Both the position numbers and the translations under genes were made by a program. From a virus: a DNA stretch of 56,190 nucleotides. The stretch is taken from positions 1-56,190 of IMG/VR virus record IMGVR_UViG_3300024999_000126, one strand, 5' to 3'. The notes under the pieces are model-generated. The model was not told the origin of the DNA, did no database searches, and worked only from the letters and a program-made list of their open reading frames with translations. Every line of letters starts with the position of its first letter. Within the stretch, counting starts at the first letter, position 1. Below are positions 7,333-14,486 of the stretch, piece after piece.

Positions 7333-7752
7333 CTATAGCGATATTATTCCCAATGATATGCCAACCGAGATTGTTATATCTTTTCGTATCCTGAAAAACT
7401 CTGCTTGCGAAATATACATTTCGTTGTGAACTCTTCTATAATGCATTTTCTTAACAAAGAATTTTTCAAATACTTCTCTATGCTTGTCTTCCAAAAGCAA
7501 TAAAGATTTGTCAATTGCCGAAATATTCTCTTTCCATCTCTCAAGCATTCGATAATCTATCAACTGAAATACTTTATTCATTACTACATTTGAATATCCA
7601 GTAGGAGCTATACATACTTCTCTAATTGGAGTTTCAGCAATAATAGATTCTTCTACCTCTTTAATCATTTTCTTTCTTATTTCATAATGTCTTAATTCTC
7701 CTTCAATGTAAATCTTTTCATGCTCCAACATTTGAATACTGTGTGATGACAA
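7333..7752 (-). CDS. ArpU/RinA-like late transcription regulator (putative)
   Basis: This 139-residue helical protein has a C-terminal helix-turn-helix-like segment ('YRRVHNEMYISQAEFFRIRKDI') preceded by 'LEDKHREVFEKFFVKKM'. That arrangement resembles sigma region 4 and is found in phage ArpU/RinA-type activators of late genes. The start is TTG, which may keep levels low. It is adjacent to a sigma-like gene, consistent with a transcription-control pair. The assignment is by pattern only. Confidence 0.6.
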   Translation of the reverse strand: MSSHSIQMLEHEKIYIEGELRHYEIRKKMIKEVEESIIAETPIREVCIAPTGYSNVVMNKVFQLIDYRMLERWKENISAIDKSLLLLEDKHREVFEKFFVKKMHYRRVHNEMYISQAEFFRIRKDITISVGISLGIISL

Positions 7753-7770
7753 CTATTACCACCCCTCAAC

Positions 7771-8232
7771 TTAGAATACTAGCATAGCTCTTACGTCGTT
7801 TAGCCTTCTATGTACTGTAGCTTGAGATGTTTTCATCCTAGTTGCACATTCATGCTGAGACAAACCTTTTAAACGAAGCTGAACTAATAGCTTTTCATCA
7901 GCTGACAACTTTTTAATGACCTTTTTGTACTCTACTCTGAACTCAACTTCACTAAAACCATTCAACCTCGCAGCTTCACTTATACTTATGTCACATGGAA
8001 TAGGCTGCCTAATTTCTTTATTGAACATTCTCTTAAGCCTATTCATGATAACTTGTGTTGCATAAGCTGCAAATCTCCCTTTGTCAACGTCATACTCGTT
8101 AGCAGCTATCACTAATCCCAAAAAAGCCTCTTGTTCCCTATCTTGCCTATTAAGAGTTTGAAATTTAGATGATAAAGATTTTGCTAGTGGCATGTAATTG
8201 ACAATTAAAGCTTCTTTTAACGAATGATTCAA
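7771..8232 (-). CDS. RNA polymerase sigma-70-like factor
   Basis: This 153-residue protein contains a region-2-like N-terminus ('YMPLAKSLSSKF', 'DREQEAFLGLVIAANEYDVDKG', 'FAAYATQVIMNRLKR'), a short linker, and a region-4-like C-terminal helix-turn-helix ('LSQHECATRMKTSQATVHRRL'). This is the minimal two-domain layout of small alternative sigma factors. The start is TTG with an AAGGAG seven bases upstream. It is a natural candidate to recognise one of the two non-host-like promoter classes in this genome. Confidence 0.85.
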   Translation of the reverse strand: MNHSLKEALIVNYMPLAKSLSSKFQTLNRQDREQEAFLGLVIAANEYDVDKGRFAAYATQVIMNRLKRMFNKEIRQPIPCDISISEAARLNGFSEVEFRVEYKKVIKKLSADEKLLVQLRLKGLSQHECATRMKTSQATVHRRLNDVRAMLVF

Positions 8233-8276
8233 CTCAATGCTCCTTAAGATAGTGCTTGCTTAAATGTCAAAAAAAT

Positions 8277-8325
8277 AAAGGTACGCCAAGCTAAATTGGG
8301 GGAACCAAACGCTCAGCGTACCTTT
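8277..8325. terminator. Long hairpin, likely transcription terminator
   Basis: Ten-base perfect arms AAAGGTACGC / GCGTACCTTT are separated by 29 bases, with A/T-rich flanks on both sides. It lies between the acidic protein gene (8372) and the sigma gene. The loop contains GGGGGAACC, the same string that ends class I leaders, here on the plus strand. Confidence 0.6.
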
Positions 8326-8371
8326 AATTACATCAAATTTATGTAGCAATTTCTTACAAGAGACTTAGAAT

Positions 8372-8788
8372 CTAGTCATCCTCATCTTCATCATCTAGCA
8401 AGTCATCCAAGTCATCCAAGTCGTCGTCATCCTCGTCTTCGTCTTCTTCATCTTTCTTGGATTTCTTCTTAGTAGCCTTTTTATCTTCTTTCTTCTTGTC
8501 TTTCTTCTTGCTCTTCTTAGCCGGCTTCTCTTCCTTCTTTGCTTTCTTTGCTTTCTTTGGTTTTTCCTCTTCTACCTCATCATCGTCGTCTACATCAACG
8601 TTTTTGTGACCATCACGTATGATTCTTTCGATTTGACGAGCCGAAATGTGCTGAGGAACAGAGTTAATTATCTCTTCCGGAGTGGCTGTCGCAAAAAGCG
8701 GAAACCTTCCCCCAATATCAGCTCTGTCCTCTTTACTTCCGCTTTTGAGAGCTTCAAAAGCTTCGCCAACTGTCCATCTTTTTGCCAT
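8372..8788 (-). CDS. Lys/Asp-rich low-complexity protein with small N-terminal domain
   Basis: This 138-residue protein starts 'MAKRWTVGEA'. AGGAGG sits directly against an earlier ATG, so the second ATG at 8788 is better spaced. Residues 1-65 form a small folded domain. From about 70 it is a Lys-rich block, then a long Asp/Glu tail ending 'DDEDEDD'. Such charge-segregated tails occur in DNA mimics and SSB-like proteins; here the role is unknown. It follows the structured RNA locus and could share its transcript. Confidence 0.75.
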   Translation of the reverse strand: MAKRWTVGEAFEALKSGSKEDRADIGGRFPLFATATPEEIINSVPQHISARQIERIIRDGHKNVDVDDDDEVEEEKPKKAKKAKKEEKPAKKSKKKDKKKEDKKATKKKSKKDEEDEDEDDDDLDDLDDLLDDEDEDD

Positions 8789-8853
8789 TTTCTTCATCCT
8801 CCTAGTAGTTGTTTTCTTACATAACTTTTTACTTTTTATCCCCCATTTTTAAA

Positions 8854-8887
8854 TTGTCAAAGAGCATGCTTGCGATTTCTATCTTTG
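8854..8887 (-). repeat. Promoter-like repeat, downstream copy
   Basis: On the minus strand it reads CAAAGATAGAAAT, 12 bases, then CTTTGACAA. The same two blocks recur with similar spacing at 9233-9265. TTGACA here could serve as a -35 for the gene at 8788, though no clear -10 is seen. Confidence 0.65.
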
Positions 8888-9204
8888 TATTGCTCCAACT
8901 CTAGGGATTGAACCTAGCAAGGACTGCGCGCACAGTTCTTCGAGCACCTCAAGAGAATAAATCTCTTCCACTCAGTTGGAATATTGGTCTTTTACAAGTT
9001 TCCACCGTGATTAGCGCTGTTATCAAGCTCGCTCGCCGGAGAGATTCCGTATTTACTGATTTTACAGCGCCACGGCTGGCATCCGGTCTGCACAGTGCTC
9101 ATCCTGCCAGTTTGTTCGCTATCTCATTTAAGAGGACCAATACGCCCGTTAGAGCTATGGCAACTATTCACTATTAAAACTTTCCAATGAGTTGCGCGTC
9201 TTGT
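8881..9204 (-). ncRNA. Structured non-coding RNA with tRNA-like 3' end
   Basis: No minus-strand gene fits this 0.5-kb gap (8798-9308), yet it is GC-richer than its surroundings and dense in complementary segments. These include TATTGGTC (9135-9142) with GACCAATA (8982-8989), CTCATTGGAA (9182-9191) with TTCCAACTGAG (8971-8981), a CTGGCA/TGCCAG hairpin, and a CCGTG-GCGCTGT / ACAGCGC-CACGG stem. The 3' 87 bases mimic a tRNA: a 7-bp acceptor TCCAACT/AGTTGGA directly abuts a perfect T arm CTAGG-TTCAATC-CCTAG (8901-8917), but no D arm can be drawn. A promoter lies just upstream at 9211-9239. Transcript ends are estimates. Confidence 0.6.
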
Positions 9205-9210
9205 TTTCCG

Positions 9211-9239
9211 TCTAAACTCAGTTTATGTTTCCTTGTCAA
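9211..9239 (-). promoter_or_regulatory. Sigma-70-like promoter for the structured RNA
   Basis: TTGACA (9234-9239), a 17-base spacer and TTTAGA (9211-9216). It sits at the end of the conserved CAAAGATAGAAAT...CTTTGACAA repeat, pointing into the RNA locus. Confidence 0.65.
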
Positions 9240-9265
9240 AGACCAATTTGATATTTCTATCTTTG
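9233..9265 (-). repeat. Promoter-like repeat, upstream copy
   Basis: CAAAGATAGAAAT and CTTTGACAA blocks are shared with 8854-8887. The two copies bracket the structured RNA. Between the blocks the sequences differ, so the blocks themselves look functional. Confidence 0.7.
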
Positions 9266-9308
9266 CTTTACCCTTCCCCCGTCTAAAGAAGAAGGATACT
9301 GCCTAGAC

Positions 9309-9530
9309 TTACCTAACTTCTACAATAGAACCTTCTTTGACGCACATTTCGTAATCATCTATATACTCAATACAACTTTCAATTTGATAATCTTCTATTT
9401 GCCACCATTGACGATGAGTAGTTACTTCTGGTTTGAGATTGAGCTTACATGGGCTTTTCAATCCTAACCTACATTGCTTACAAAGTCTGTGTTCACCCGT
9501 AAACTTTAATTCTCCTGGATGCTTGCTCAT
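9309..9530 (-). CDS. Hypothetical Cys-containing protein
   Basis: This 73-residue protein has 'CKQCRLGLKSPC' near the N-terminus and two further Cys. The Cys spacing resembles the mini-proteins at 3.4-4.8 kb. It has its own class I promoter and GGGGGAACC leader. The function is unknown. Confidence 0.7.
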   Translation of the reverse strand: MSKHPGELKFTGEHRLCKQCRLGLKSPCKLNLKPEVTTHRQWWQIEDYQIESCIEYIDDYEMCVKEGSIVEVR

Positions 9531-9571
9531 CTTTGGTTCCCCCTCAAAATCGCGTTTTACCTTATGATACG

Positions 9572-9600
9572 ATAATAATGGGACTTACTTTGCTTGTACA
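9572..9600 (-). promoter_or_regulatory. Class I phage promoter
   Basis: TGTACA (9595-9600), a 17-base spacer and TATTAT (9572-9577), then AAGGTAAA and GGGGGAACC ahead of the ATG at 9530. Confidence 0.85.
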
Positions 9601-9655
9601 TACTTTTTTTAAAAATTTTTTGGAAGCCCTCAGATGTCATTTAAGCATATTTGTT

Positions 9656-9937
9656 TTAATCAATGATGATATTATCCCCAAGTTCTTGTTCGTTCATCTC
9701 GGGTTCACTCATTGTTTCTGTAAGTGACCTCCTGGCCATAACCAAAGTATCGATGATATTGTCTAACCCTTTAGCATCAACTACAATAGCATTTTTGATA
9801 AAGAACTCTGTTTTAACGCCATCAATAGTAACTTCAGCTTTTTGAGCTATTGATACCATACCATTATATTTTTGACTAACGACAAGCTGCTTATCACCCG
9901 TTATTTTACATGCAGCTAAATGACTAAACTTGTTCAA
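9656..9937 (-). CDS. Hypothetical protein
   Basis: This 93-residue protein has alternating hydrophobic beta-like stretches in the first half, a helix, then an acidic tail ('SEPEMNEQELGDN'). It overlaps the upstream gene by 14 bases. No family is recognised. Confidence 0.6.
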   Translation of the reverse strand: MNKFSHLAACKITGDKQLVVSQKYNGMVSIAQKAEVTIDGVKTEFFIKNAIVVDAKGLDNIIDTLVMARRSLTETMSEPEMNEQELGDNIIID

Positions 9938-10106
9938 TTTTTACTCCTTCTTTTTGTAGTATCTCAAATACCTTCTCATAGACCATTGCTTTATGAGTTT
10001 TAATCATATCAGCATTTACTATGCCTTTACCTTCTTCGAATTTTGCTATTTCACTTGATGCTTTACTAATTACAGCTATAACTTTTTTACATACACATTT
10101 ACTCAT
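9924..10106 (-). CDS. Hypothetical small protein
   Basis: This 60-residue helical protein starts 'MSKCVCKKV'. I chose the ATG at 10106 because AGAGGTAG is correctly spaced for it but touches the earlier ATG. It overlaps both neighbours, indicating coupled translation. The function is unknown. Confidence 0.55.
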   Translation of the reverse strand: MSKCVCKKVIAVISKASSEIAKFEEGKGIVNADMIKTHKAMVYEKVFEILQKEGVKIEQV

Positions 10107-10434
10107 CAGTATCATCTACCTCTATCTTAAGAACGAATACCAAGTTTACCAATCCTTCAAGATTGCTTGTAAGGTCGTCAATAATCTCGTCTGATTCAAA
10201 TACTACTTTACACTCCCCATCTCTATCAAACCGAAGTCCATGGATTTTTGCACCATCCATTACTGAAATCTCTTCACCTGCAAAATCAATATCTACTATA
10301 CAATCAGACCCTATCATCATTCCTAGTCTAAGCGTTTTCTTAAGCTCAGTGTGAGACGCTTTAAATGTTATCTTCGAAAATCCTTTTCTATCAACGTTGT
10401 GACCCTCGAAACTTGCTTCAAATTTACTCTTCAT
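10099..10434 (-). CDS. Hypothetical protein
   Basis: This 111-residue beta-rich protein opens 'MKSKFEASFEGHNVDRKGFSK', with regular alternation of charged and hydrophobic residues and an acidic C-terminus. The pattern resembles small phage proteins of unknown role encoded near recombination genes. No motif is identified. Confidence 0.6.
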   Translation of the reverse strand: MKSKFEASFEGHNVDRKGFSKITFKASHTELKKTLRLGMMIGSDCIVDIDFAGEEISVMDGAKIHGLRFDRDGECKVVFESDEIIDDLTSNLEGLVNLVFVLKIEVDDTDE

Positions 10435-11032
10435 TTGCGTACACCTCTTTCAATCCATTTATTAGTGTTTGCTTTGGATTAGCTCTAATCTCTGATTCCC
10501 AGAGAAATATTATTTTATAACCATGGCAATTTGCATAATTTTTGAGTAACTTATCTCGTTCAACGCTATCAGGAAGATTATGCCAATAATCTCCATTACA
10601 TTCGATAATAAGTTTTTTATGTGGAATATAAATATCTACAAACCAGAAACCTATTGGTTCTTGAGTTAAGTATTTAACACTATATTTATCAAGAACATCT
10701 CTTATCATAAACTCTATTGAAGAAATTGTAACCATCTTAGAAGCTTGCTGACCAGCTTTAATCCACTTATCTAAGTGTTTTAATTTATCTTCTTTAGACA
10801 TTTTAGAAAATCTTTCTTTAGTAATAACCCCTTGTTTCAAACATGCTTCTTTTGAGCGTTTTCTGCCCCTTAACTTCGTGCTAATTCTTTCCCTTAAGCA
10901 CTTATCTTCCATTGCAATTTTCATAGATTCACTTATTTTCTTTTTGTGTTCTTCACTCAACTTTCTTCCTCTGCGTCTTTGACCTATTTTAGTATTATGT
11001 TCTTCTGTTCTCTGATATACGCCAGATGTCAC
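10424..11032 (-). CDS. Homing endonuclease (NUMOD3 repeats plus Vsr/DUF559-like nuclease)
   Basis: This 202-residue free-standing endonuclease starts with GTG directly after the upstream stop. The N-terminus 'SGVYQRTEEHN' and the repeats 'GRKLSEEHKKKISES' are NUMOD3-type DNA-binding modules. The C-terminal ~95 residues contain 'KKLIIECNGDYWHNLPD' and 'GYKIIFLWESEIRANP', the Vsr/DUF559-like PD-(D/E)XK nuclease core. It probably promotes its own spread by cutting DNA lacking the insertion. Its C-terminal coding sequence is nearly identical over ~110 bases to that of the gene at 17110-17799. Confidence 0.88.
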   Translation of the reverse strand: MTSGVYQRTEEHNTKIGQRRRGRKLSEEHKKKISESMKIAMEDKCLRERISTKLRGRKRSKEACLKQGVITKERFSKMSKEDKLKHLDKWIKAGQQASKMVTISSIEFMIRDVLDKYSVKYLTQEPIGFWFVDIYIPHKKLIIECNGDYWHNLPDSVERDKLLKNYANCHGYKIIFLWESEIRANPKQTLINGLKEVYANEE

Positions 11033-11359
11033 CTAAATATCACCACTTTCATATAAGCATTTTAGCCATTCATAGATTTCTTTATAATTTTCTGGACTAA
11101 ACGCTACTAACAAATAAGATGGCATTAAATCAATAACAAAAACTGGAATTTTATGACTAACAGCTGCATTGTAGAATAAACTCTTAACATCATCTCTTCG
11201 AACAGTTATTCCCTTCCCTTCTGTAGACTTTAATTGTGCGATTATTTCTTCTCCATGCCCGTCTTCTTTTTCAAGCCACCCAGCCCCAGATTGCTTAGTA
11301 GGCTTTAATCCCAATTCTATCATTACTTCATCTTCACGTTTAGACCACTTTTTTGGCAT
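11033..11359 (-). CDS. Small PD-(D/E)XK nuclease, Holliday-junction-resolvase-like
   Basis: This 108-residue protein carries 'GAGWLEKEDGHGEEIIAQLKST', which fits the D...(E/Q)-x-K signature of the PD-(D/E)XK fold. It is followed by 'DDVKSLFYNAAVSHKIPVFVI', a second conserved block in small phage resolvase/endonuclease proteins. It likely processes branched DNA during replication or packaging. It lies with RuvC and RecA-like genes. The homing endonuclease begins immediately at its stop codon. Confidence 0.65.
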   Translation of the reverse strand: MPKKWSKREDEVMIELGLKPTKQSGAGWLEKEDGHGEEIIAQLKSTEGKGITVRRDDVKSLFYNAAVSHKIPVFVIDLMPSYLLVAFSPENYKEIYEWLKCLYESGDI

Positions 11360-11367
11360 TTATAATC

Positions 11368-11586
11368 CTATCTAACTTCTATTACTGCAGTTTTTAATAC
11401 CGATTGAACTTTTACTCCCAATTTGTTATTTACGAGATGCCAATAATTATCAGATTCATACCATGTAGTTTTTGAAGTCTTAACAAACTGTTTTCTTGCA
11501 GTGATAACTTCATTTACTTCAGGTCTTTCTACTTTACTTGGTTCTTTTCTGTTAAGTCTATCAAGCTTCATTTCTCCCATATCCAC
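11368..11586 (-). CDS. Hypothetical small protein
   Basis: This 72-residue basic protein has no recognisable domain. It lies between a tiny membrane protein gene and the resolvase-like gene with almost no spacing, so it is probably co-translated. Confidence 0.55.
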   Translation of the reverse strand: MDMGEMKLDRLNRKEPSKVERPEVNEVITARKQFVKTSKTTWYESDNYWHLVNNKLGVKVQSVLKTAVIEVR

Positions 11587-11700
11587 CTACCTAAAATAAA
11601 AATATGCCAAAAACACGCCTAAAATGATAATAAAGTAAGAAACTGCAATTATAAGACAACCATACTGTTTTCCTTGATTAAAACGATGCCCTGTTCTCAT
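11587..11700 (-). CDS. Tiny single-pass membrane protein
   Basis: This 37-residue protein has a short basic N-terminus ('MRTGHRFNQGK') followed by a hydrophobic helix ending in 'FYFR'. The ATG overlaps the RuvC stop (TAATG), with GAGGAG upstream. The function is unknown. Confidence 0.55.
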   Translation of the reverse strand: MRTGHRFNQGKQYGCLIIAVSYFIIILGVFLAYFYFR

Positions 11701-12170
11701 TATTTCTCCTCTTTTAGCGATGCGCCAGTTTTAAACGGATACAAGCTCATACAAGCTGCATCTGCTGCGTCGTGGTCAACATCAAAACCTAGTTTTGAAA
11801 CAAATTTAACTGCATCTTCTTTATCAGACTTTGCCGAACCTAGCACTTTTGACTTCCAACTTCTTGTGTCTACCGAATAAACTAGCTTTGGATACGATGC
11901 ATCAACAATTGTAGAAACTAATCCTCCTAAGGCAATAACTGTCGCTTGAGATAAAAACTTTTGTGAAAACAATCTAGTTCGTTCAACGATTACAAAATCA
12001 ACTCGATACTTAACTATTGCCAAAGCCACTGACTTAGAGATATATTTTCTCTTAGTAGTCTTTTTTTTAAACTTTGATAAATTAACAGACCAGCATGTAA
12101 TTAACTGATTATCTTCAGAAATTCCAAAGCCAATATTTTGATAACTTTGGTCAATAGCTAAGTATCTCAT
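11700..12170 (-). CDS. RuvC-like Holliday junction resolvase
   Basis: This 156-residue protein has an RNase-H fold. The first strand 'MRYLAIDQSYQNIGFG' supplies the initial Asp, 'VDFVIVERTR' supplies the Glu, and 'VDHDAADAACMSLY' supplies the C-terminal acidic pair, all typical of RuvC. It would resolve recombination or replication branches, possibly to prepare DNA for the terminase. It sits in the recombination block with the RecA-like ATPase and Cas4-like nuclease. Confidence 0.88.
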   Translation of the reverse strand: MRYLAIDQSYQNIGFGISEDNQLITCWSVNLSKFKKKTTKRKYISKSVALAIVKYRVDFVIVERTRLFSQKFLSQATVIALGGLVSTIVDASYPKLVYSVDTRSWKSKVLGSAKSDKEDAVKFVSKLGFDVDHDAADAACMSLYPFKTGASLKEEK

Positions 12171-12174
12171 TTGC

Positions 12175-12336
12175 CTATTCTCTCTTTTTAATAACTACTA
12201 CTACTTCATCAAGACCTTTTGTTTTTATCTTAATTACCGTAGTAGGTCCCATTAGTGTAAGCTTTACAGGCCTAGAGTCTTCCTCAAATACTGCATGTAA
12301 TGCTGCAATAAATGCTCTAGCCTCTTCTTTCTTCAT
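12175..12336 (-). CDS. Hypothetical small protein
   Basis: This 53-residue protein ('MKKEEARAFIAALHAV...') has a helix followed by two beta-like strands. Its ATG overlaps the stop of the upstream gene and it ends four bases before RuvC. The function is unknown. Confidence 0.55.
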   Translation of the reverse strand: MKKEEARAFIAALHAVFEEDSRPVKLTLMGPTTVIKIKTKGLDEVVVVIKKRE

Positions 12337-12542
12337 TACAATCTTCCTTGCCTGTAATCAGCCAGCATTCTTGTCATTTCCATACTTGCCCTTCTAACTG
12401 CTGCAGTTTCCTTAGTGCAATATGTATGTTCTTCTTTTGCAGTATCACTATTTATTCTAGCAATTGCCCCTTCTACAGCTCTTAAAAGTATCTTGCATTC
12501 TTTTTTAAGCTTTTGATACTTAACTAACTCTACCTCATTCAT
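12336..12542 (-). CDS. Hypothetical helical protein
   Basis: This 68-residue, almost entirely helical and charged protein overlaps the Cas4-like gene by four bases (ATGA-type coupling). No family is recognised. Confidence 0.55.
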   Translation of the reverse strand: MNEVELVKYQKLKKECKILLRAVEGAIARINSDTAKEEHTYCTKETAAVRRASMEMTRMLADYRQGRL

Positions 12543-13264
12543 TGCTTTACCCCTTTCAATTTTTCTCGTTTAGTTCCAAAGCAAGCCTCTCGCATTGGAC
12601 ACGACTTAACTCTTCCCACTGCCTTACTCACGCATTTAGGATGCTTTCTAGGAATTTTTCTATCTTCTTCAAATAACTCTGCATACTTTTTAATTTTATG
12701 CAATCTATTTACAAACTCCCAAGCTACCCCTGCATCATACTCAACTACAAAAACTCTAAATTGCTGAGTATTTTTATCTTCAACTAAAATAATACCATTA
12801 GGGATGCCAGTTAAGTGCATATAAAACTGTACCTGTCTTACAGCATTTAGCGGTGGTGCTTTCCTTAACATTACGAACTGTTTAGTGCTCATAGACTTGA
12901 TTTCAACTACATATCTTTTGTTGAATAATCTCACTATTGCATCAGGGGTAAAAAATATTCTTAGTTGCTTAGAGCCTCTAGTTCTCTCAACATGCTCTGC
13001 AATTCCTCCTTGCTCAAAAAGACTTTGCCACTTTTCATGAACGCTCCACCCATTAAGAAATATTCTCTTTACAAATGGATTTATGTACTCTACAGACCTC
13101 TTATAGAATAGCGACAATACTTGCTCTCTATAACAAAACTCTTTATCTCCAACTATAAGAGCTGAAGCATGAAGACCTACTCTCTCATTACGATTTTCAG
13201 CTTCTATGTAGAATAAATCGTCAAACTTTTTAGTTATCATCTCGCTTAAAATTTCATTTGACAT
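12539..13264 (-). CDS. Cas4/RecB-like exonuclease with Fe-S cysteines
   Basis: This 241-residue PD-(D/E)XK nuclease shows the ordered motifs 'WSVHEKWQ' (His), 'FTPDAIVRL' (Asp), 'VVEIKSM' (E-x-K) and 'VRQVQFYMHL' (Gln/Tyr). One Cys near residue 44 and three near the C-terminus ('CVSKAVGRVKSCPMREAC') could hold a 4Fe-4S cluster as in Cas4/AddB. It is likely a 5'-3' or bidirectional DNA end-processing enzyme working with the RecA-like protein. There are no CRISPR repeats or other cas genes nearby. Confidence 0.82.
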   Translation of the reverse strand: MSNEILSEMITKKFDDLFYIEAENRNERVGLHASALIVGDKEFCYREQVLSLFYKRSVEYINPFVKRIFLNGWSVHEKWQSLFEQGGIAEHVERTRGSKQLRIFFTPDAIVRLFNKRYVVEIKSMSTKQFVMLRKAPPLNAVRQVQFYMHLTGIPNGIILVEDKNTQQFRVFVVEYDAGVAWEFVNRLHKIKKYAELFEEDRKIPRKHPKCVSKAVGRVKSCPMREACFGTKREKLKGVKQ

Positions 13265-13556
13265 CAGGTTTTTCTACCCCTCTAGCTTTCATTACTTCTT
13301 CTATCTCTTCCAAAACTTCAAATGGAAACTTTAAACCAATTGCATTACAAATATCACTTTTATCTAATGGGCATTCATAACTACTATTAGCACAACCTTT
13401 ATAGCCTATATTTTTAGTTGTTGTATAGCAACACGCACAATTTTTACTACCTCTATCAATTAGTTTCCCTTCTAAAATTCTTGACCATTTAATCCAAGTT
13501 ACTTGTAATTGGTCATATCCTTTTTCTAATAATTCAATCATTTCATTTCTGTCCAT
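13254..13556 (-). CDS. Cys-rich hypothetical protein
   Basis: This 100-residue protein has a central Cys block 'CACCYTTTKNIGYKGC...C...C' of six Cys, compatible with a zinc ribbon, flanked by helical segments. It overlaps the Cas4-like gene by 11 bases, so a shared role in DNA end processing is possible but unproven. Confidence 0.6.
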   Translation of the reverse strand: MDRNEMIELLEKGYDQLQVTWIKWSRILEGKLIDRGSKNCACCYTTTKNIGYKGCANSSYECPLDKSDICNAIGLKFPFEVLEEIEEVMKARGVEKPDVK

Positions 13557-13636
13557 TTTACCTCTTTGTGATTCTGATATTTTTTCTTAGTTTCTTCTGA
13601 ATGCTTTTTAATTCTAGCGTATACTCCCGTTGGCAC
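13538..13636 (-). pseudogene. Homing-endonuclease N-terminal remnant (NUMOD3-like)
   Basis: A GTG at 13636, with GGAGG seven bases upstream inside the RecA-like gene's end, opens 32 codons reading 'PTGVYARIKKHSEETKKKY'. This matches the start of free-standing phage homing endonucleases such as that at 10424-11032 (GTG, then 'SGVY.R'). The rest of the endonuclease is missing. The frame overlaps the next gene. I read it as a relic of a former insertion. Confidence 0.5.
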
Positions 13637-13637
13637 C

Positions 13638-14486
13638 TTATTCCTCCACTTTAAGCTGCTTGCGAATTTCTTTCAACTCTTCATGAGCAACAAACCCCCT
13701 GTCGAAAAGAAATGGAATTTCGCATTCCCCTTGAGGAGCAGAGACTTTTGATTTTATTATCTTAAGCTTTATTAACTGACCAATCTTCTTCCCTCTCTTT
13801 CCCTCTATCCAGCCGCGACGGCCGACTTTTATTCTAAGAGAACAGCAATGTTTAAATGCATGACCTCCGGGAGTATCTGTTTTATCTCCAAACATAATCA
13901 CAGACCCCATCTTGTCTCTTACTTGATTGATAAAAATAGCAGTAGTTCCCGACTTACTCATGTGATTTTGTAAAGTAAATACTTTTTGACTGAGATACCC
14001 TGAGATTCCCCCTACTCTACCTGATTTTTCCATATTGGTTTCCTCAAATTGAGACCTTTGAACTAAAGCAGGGATTGAATCGATAACTATCAGAGGTATT
14101 CCTGCATCAACCATGTTAAACATCATTTCAAAGTATTGTTCGGCCCAATCTAGTCTCGAAACTATAAGCCTACCTTTTTTATTTCCAAACAACTTAGCTC
14201 TATTTTTATCAAACGTATTTTCAGCATCGAAGAAATTTGACATTCTTACTTGTGCACACAAATGATAAGCTAATGTTGTTTTACCTGCAGATTCATTTCC
14301 CGATATTTCTATTATCCTCCCTTTCGGGATTCCTCCCCCTATTATTTCATCGAGCTCTGGTAATCCTGAAGACCACCTAGGAATTTCAACATCTTCAGAA
14401 CCAAGTGTGTATAATGCGTGCTTACCAAACTTTTTCTGTGCCTTTTTGATGATAATTGCTAACTGCTCTTTGTCAATATTGCTCAT
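13638..14486 (-). CDS. RecA/UvsX-like recombinase ATPase
   Basis: This 282-residue RecA-fold ATPase has Walker A 'GNESAGKTT' near residue 64, Walker B 'IPLIVIDSIPAL' near 135, and the L1/L2-like segment 'FINQVRDKMGSV' followed by 'DTPGGHAFKH', all RecA hallmarks. It lacks the long C-terminal domain of bacterial RecA. It probably drives strand exchange for recombination-dependent replication. I use the ATG at 14486, which overlaps the polymerase stop (TAATG), rather than an in-frame GTG six bases earlier. Confidence 0.9.
   Translation of the reverse strand: MSNIDKEQLAIIIKKAQKKFGKHALYTLGSEDVEIPRWSSGLPELDEIIGGGIPKGRIIEISGNESAGKTTLAYHLCAQVRMSNFFDAENTFDKNRAKLFGNKKGRLIVSRLDWAEQYFEMMFNMVDAGIPLIVIDSIPALVQRSQFEETNMEKSGRVGGISGYLSQKVFTLQNHMSKSGTTAIFINQVRDKMGSVIMFGDKTDTPGGHAFKHCCSLRIKVGRRGWIEGKRGKKIGQLIKLKIIKSKVSAPQGECEIPFLFDRGFVAHEELKEIRKQLKVEE

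Noticed and set aside
8894-8980. Canonical tRNA gene on the minus strand
   Set aside because: Acceptor and T arm are perfect, but only six bases precede the putative anticodon stem, so there is no D arm. The would-be anticodon would read a stop codon and position 37 is T. I call it tRNA-like only.
8908-9177. Plus-strand 89-codon open frame across the structured RNA
   Set aside because: It has no ribosome binding site, opposes all neighbours, and the complementary strand shows dense helix-forming segments. It is open because the region is GC-richer.
12539-13264. CRISPR adaptation role for the Cas4-like nuclease
   Set aside because: There are no direct-repeat arrays, Cas1 or Cas2 anywhere in the window. 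Neighbours are recombination and replication genes.
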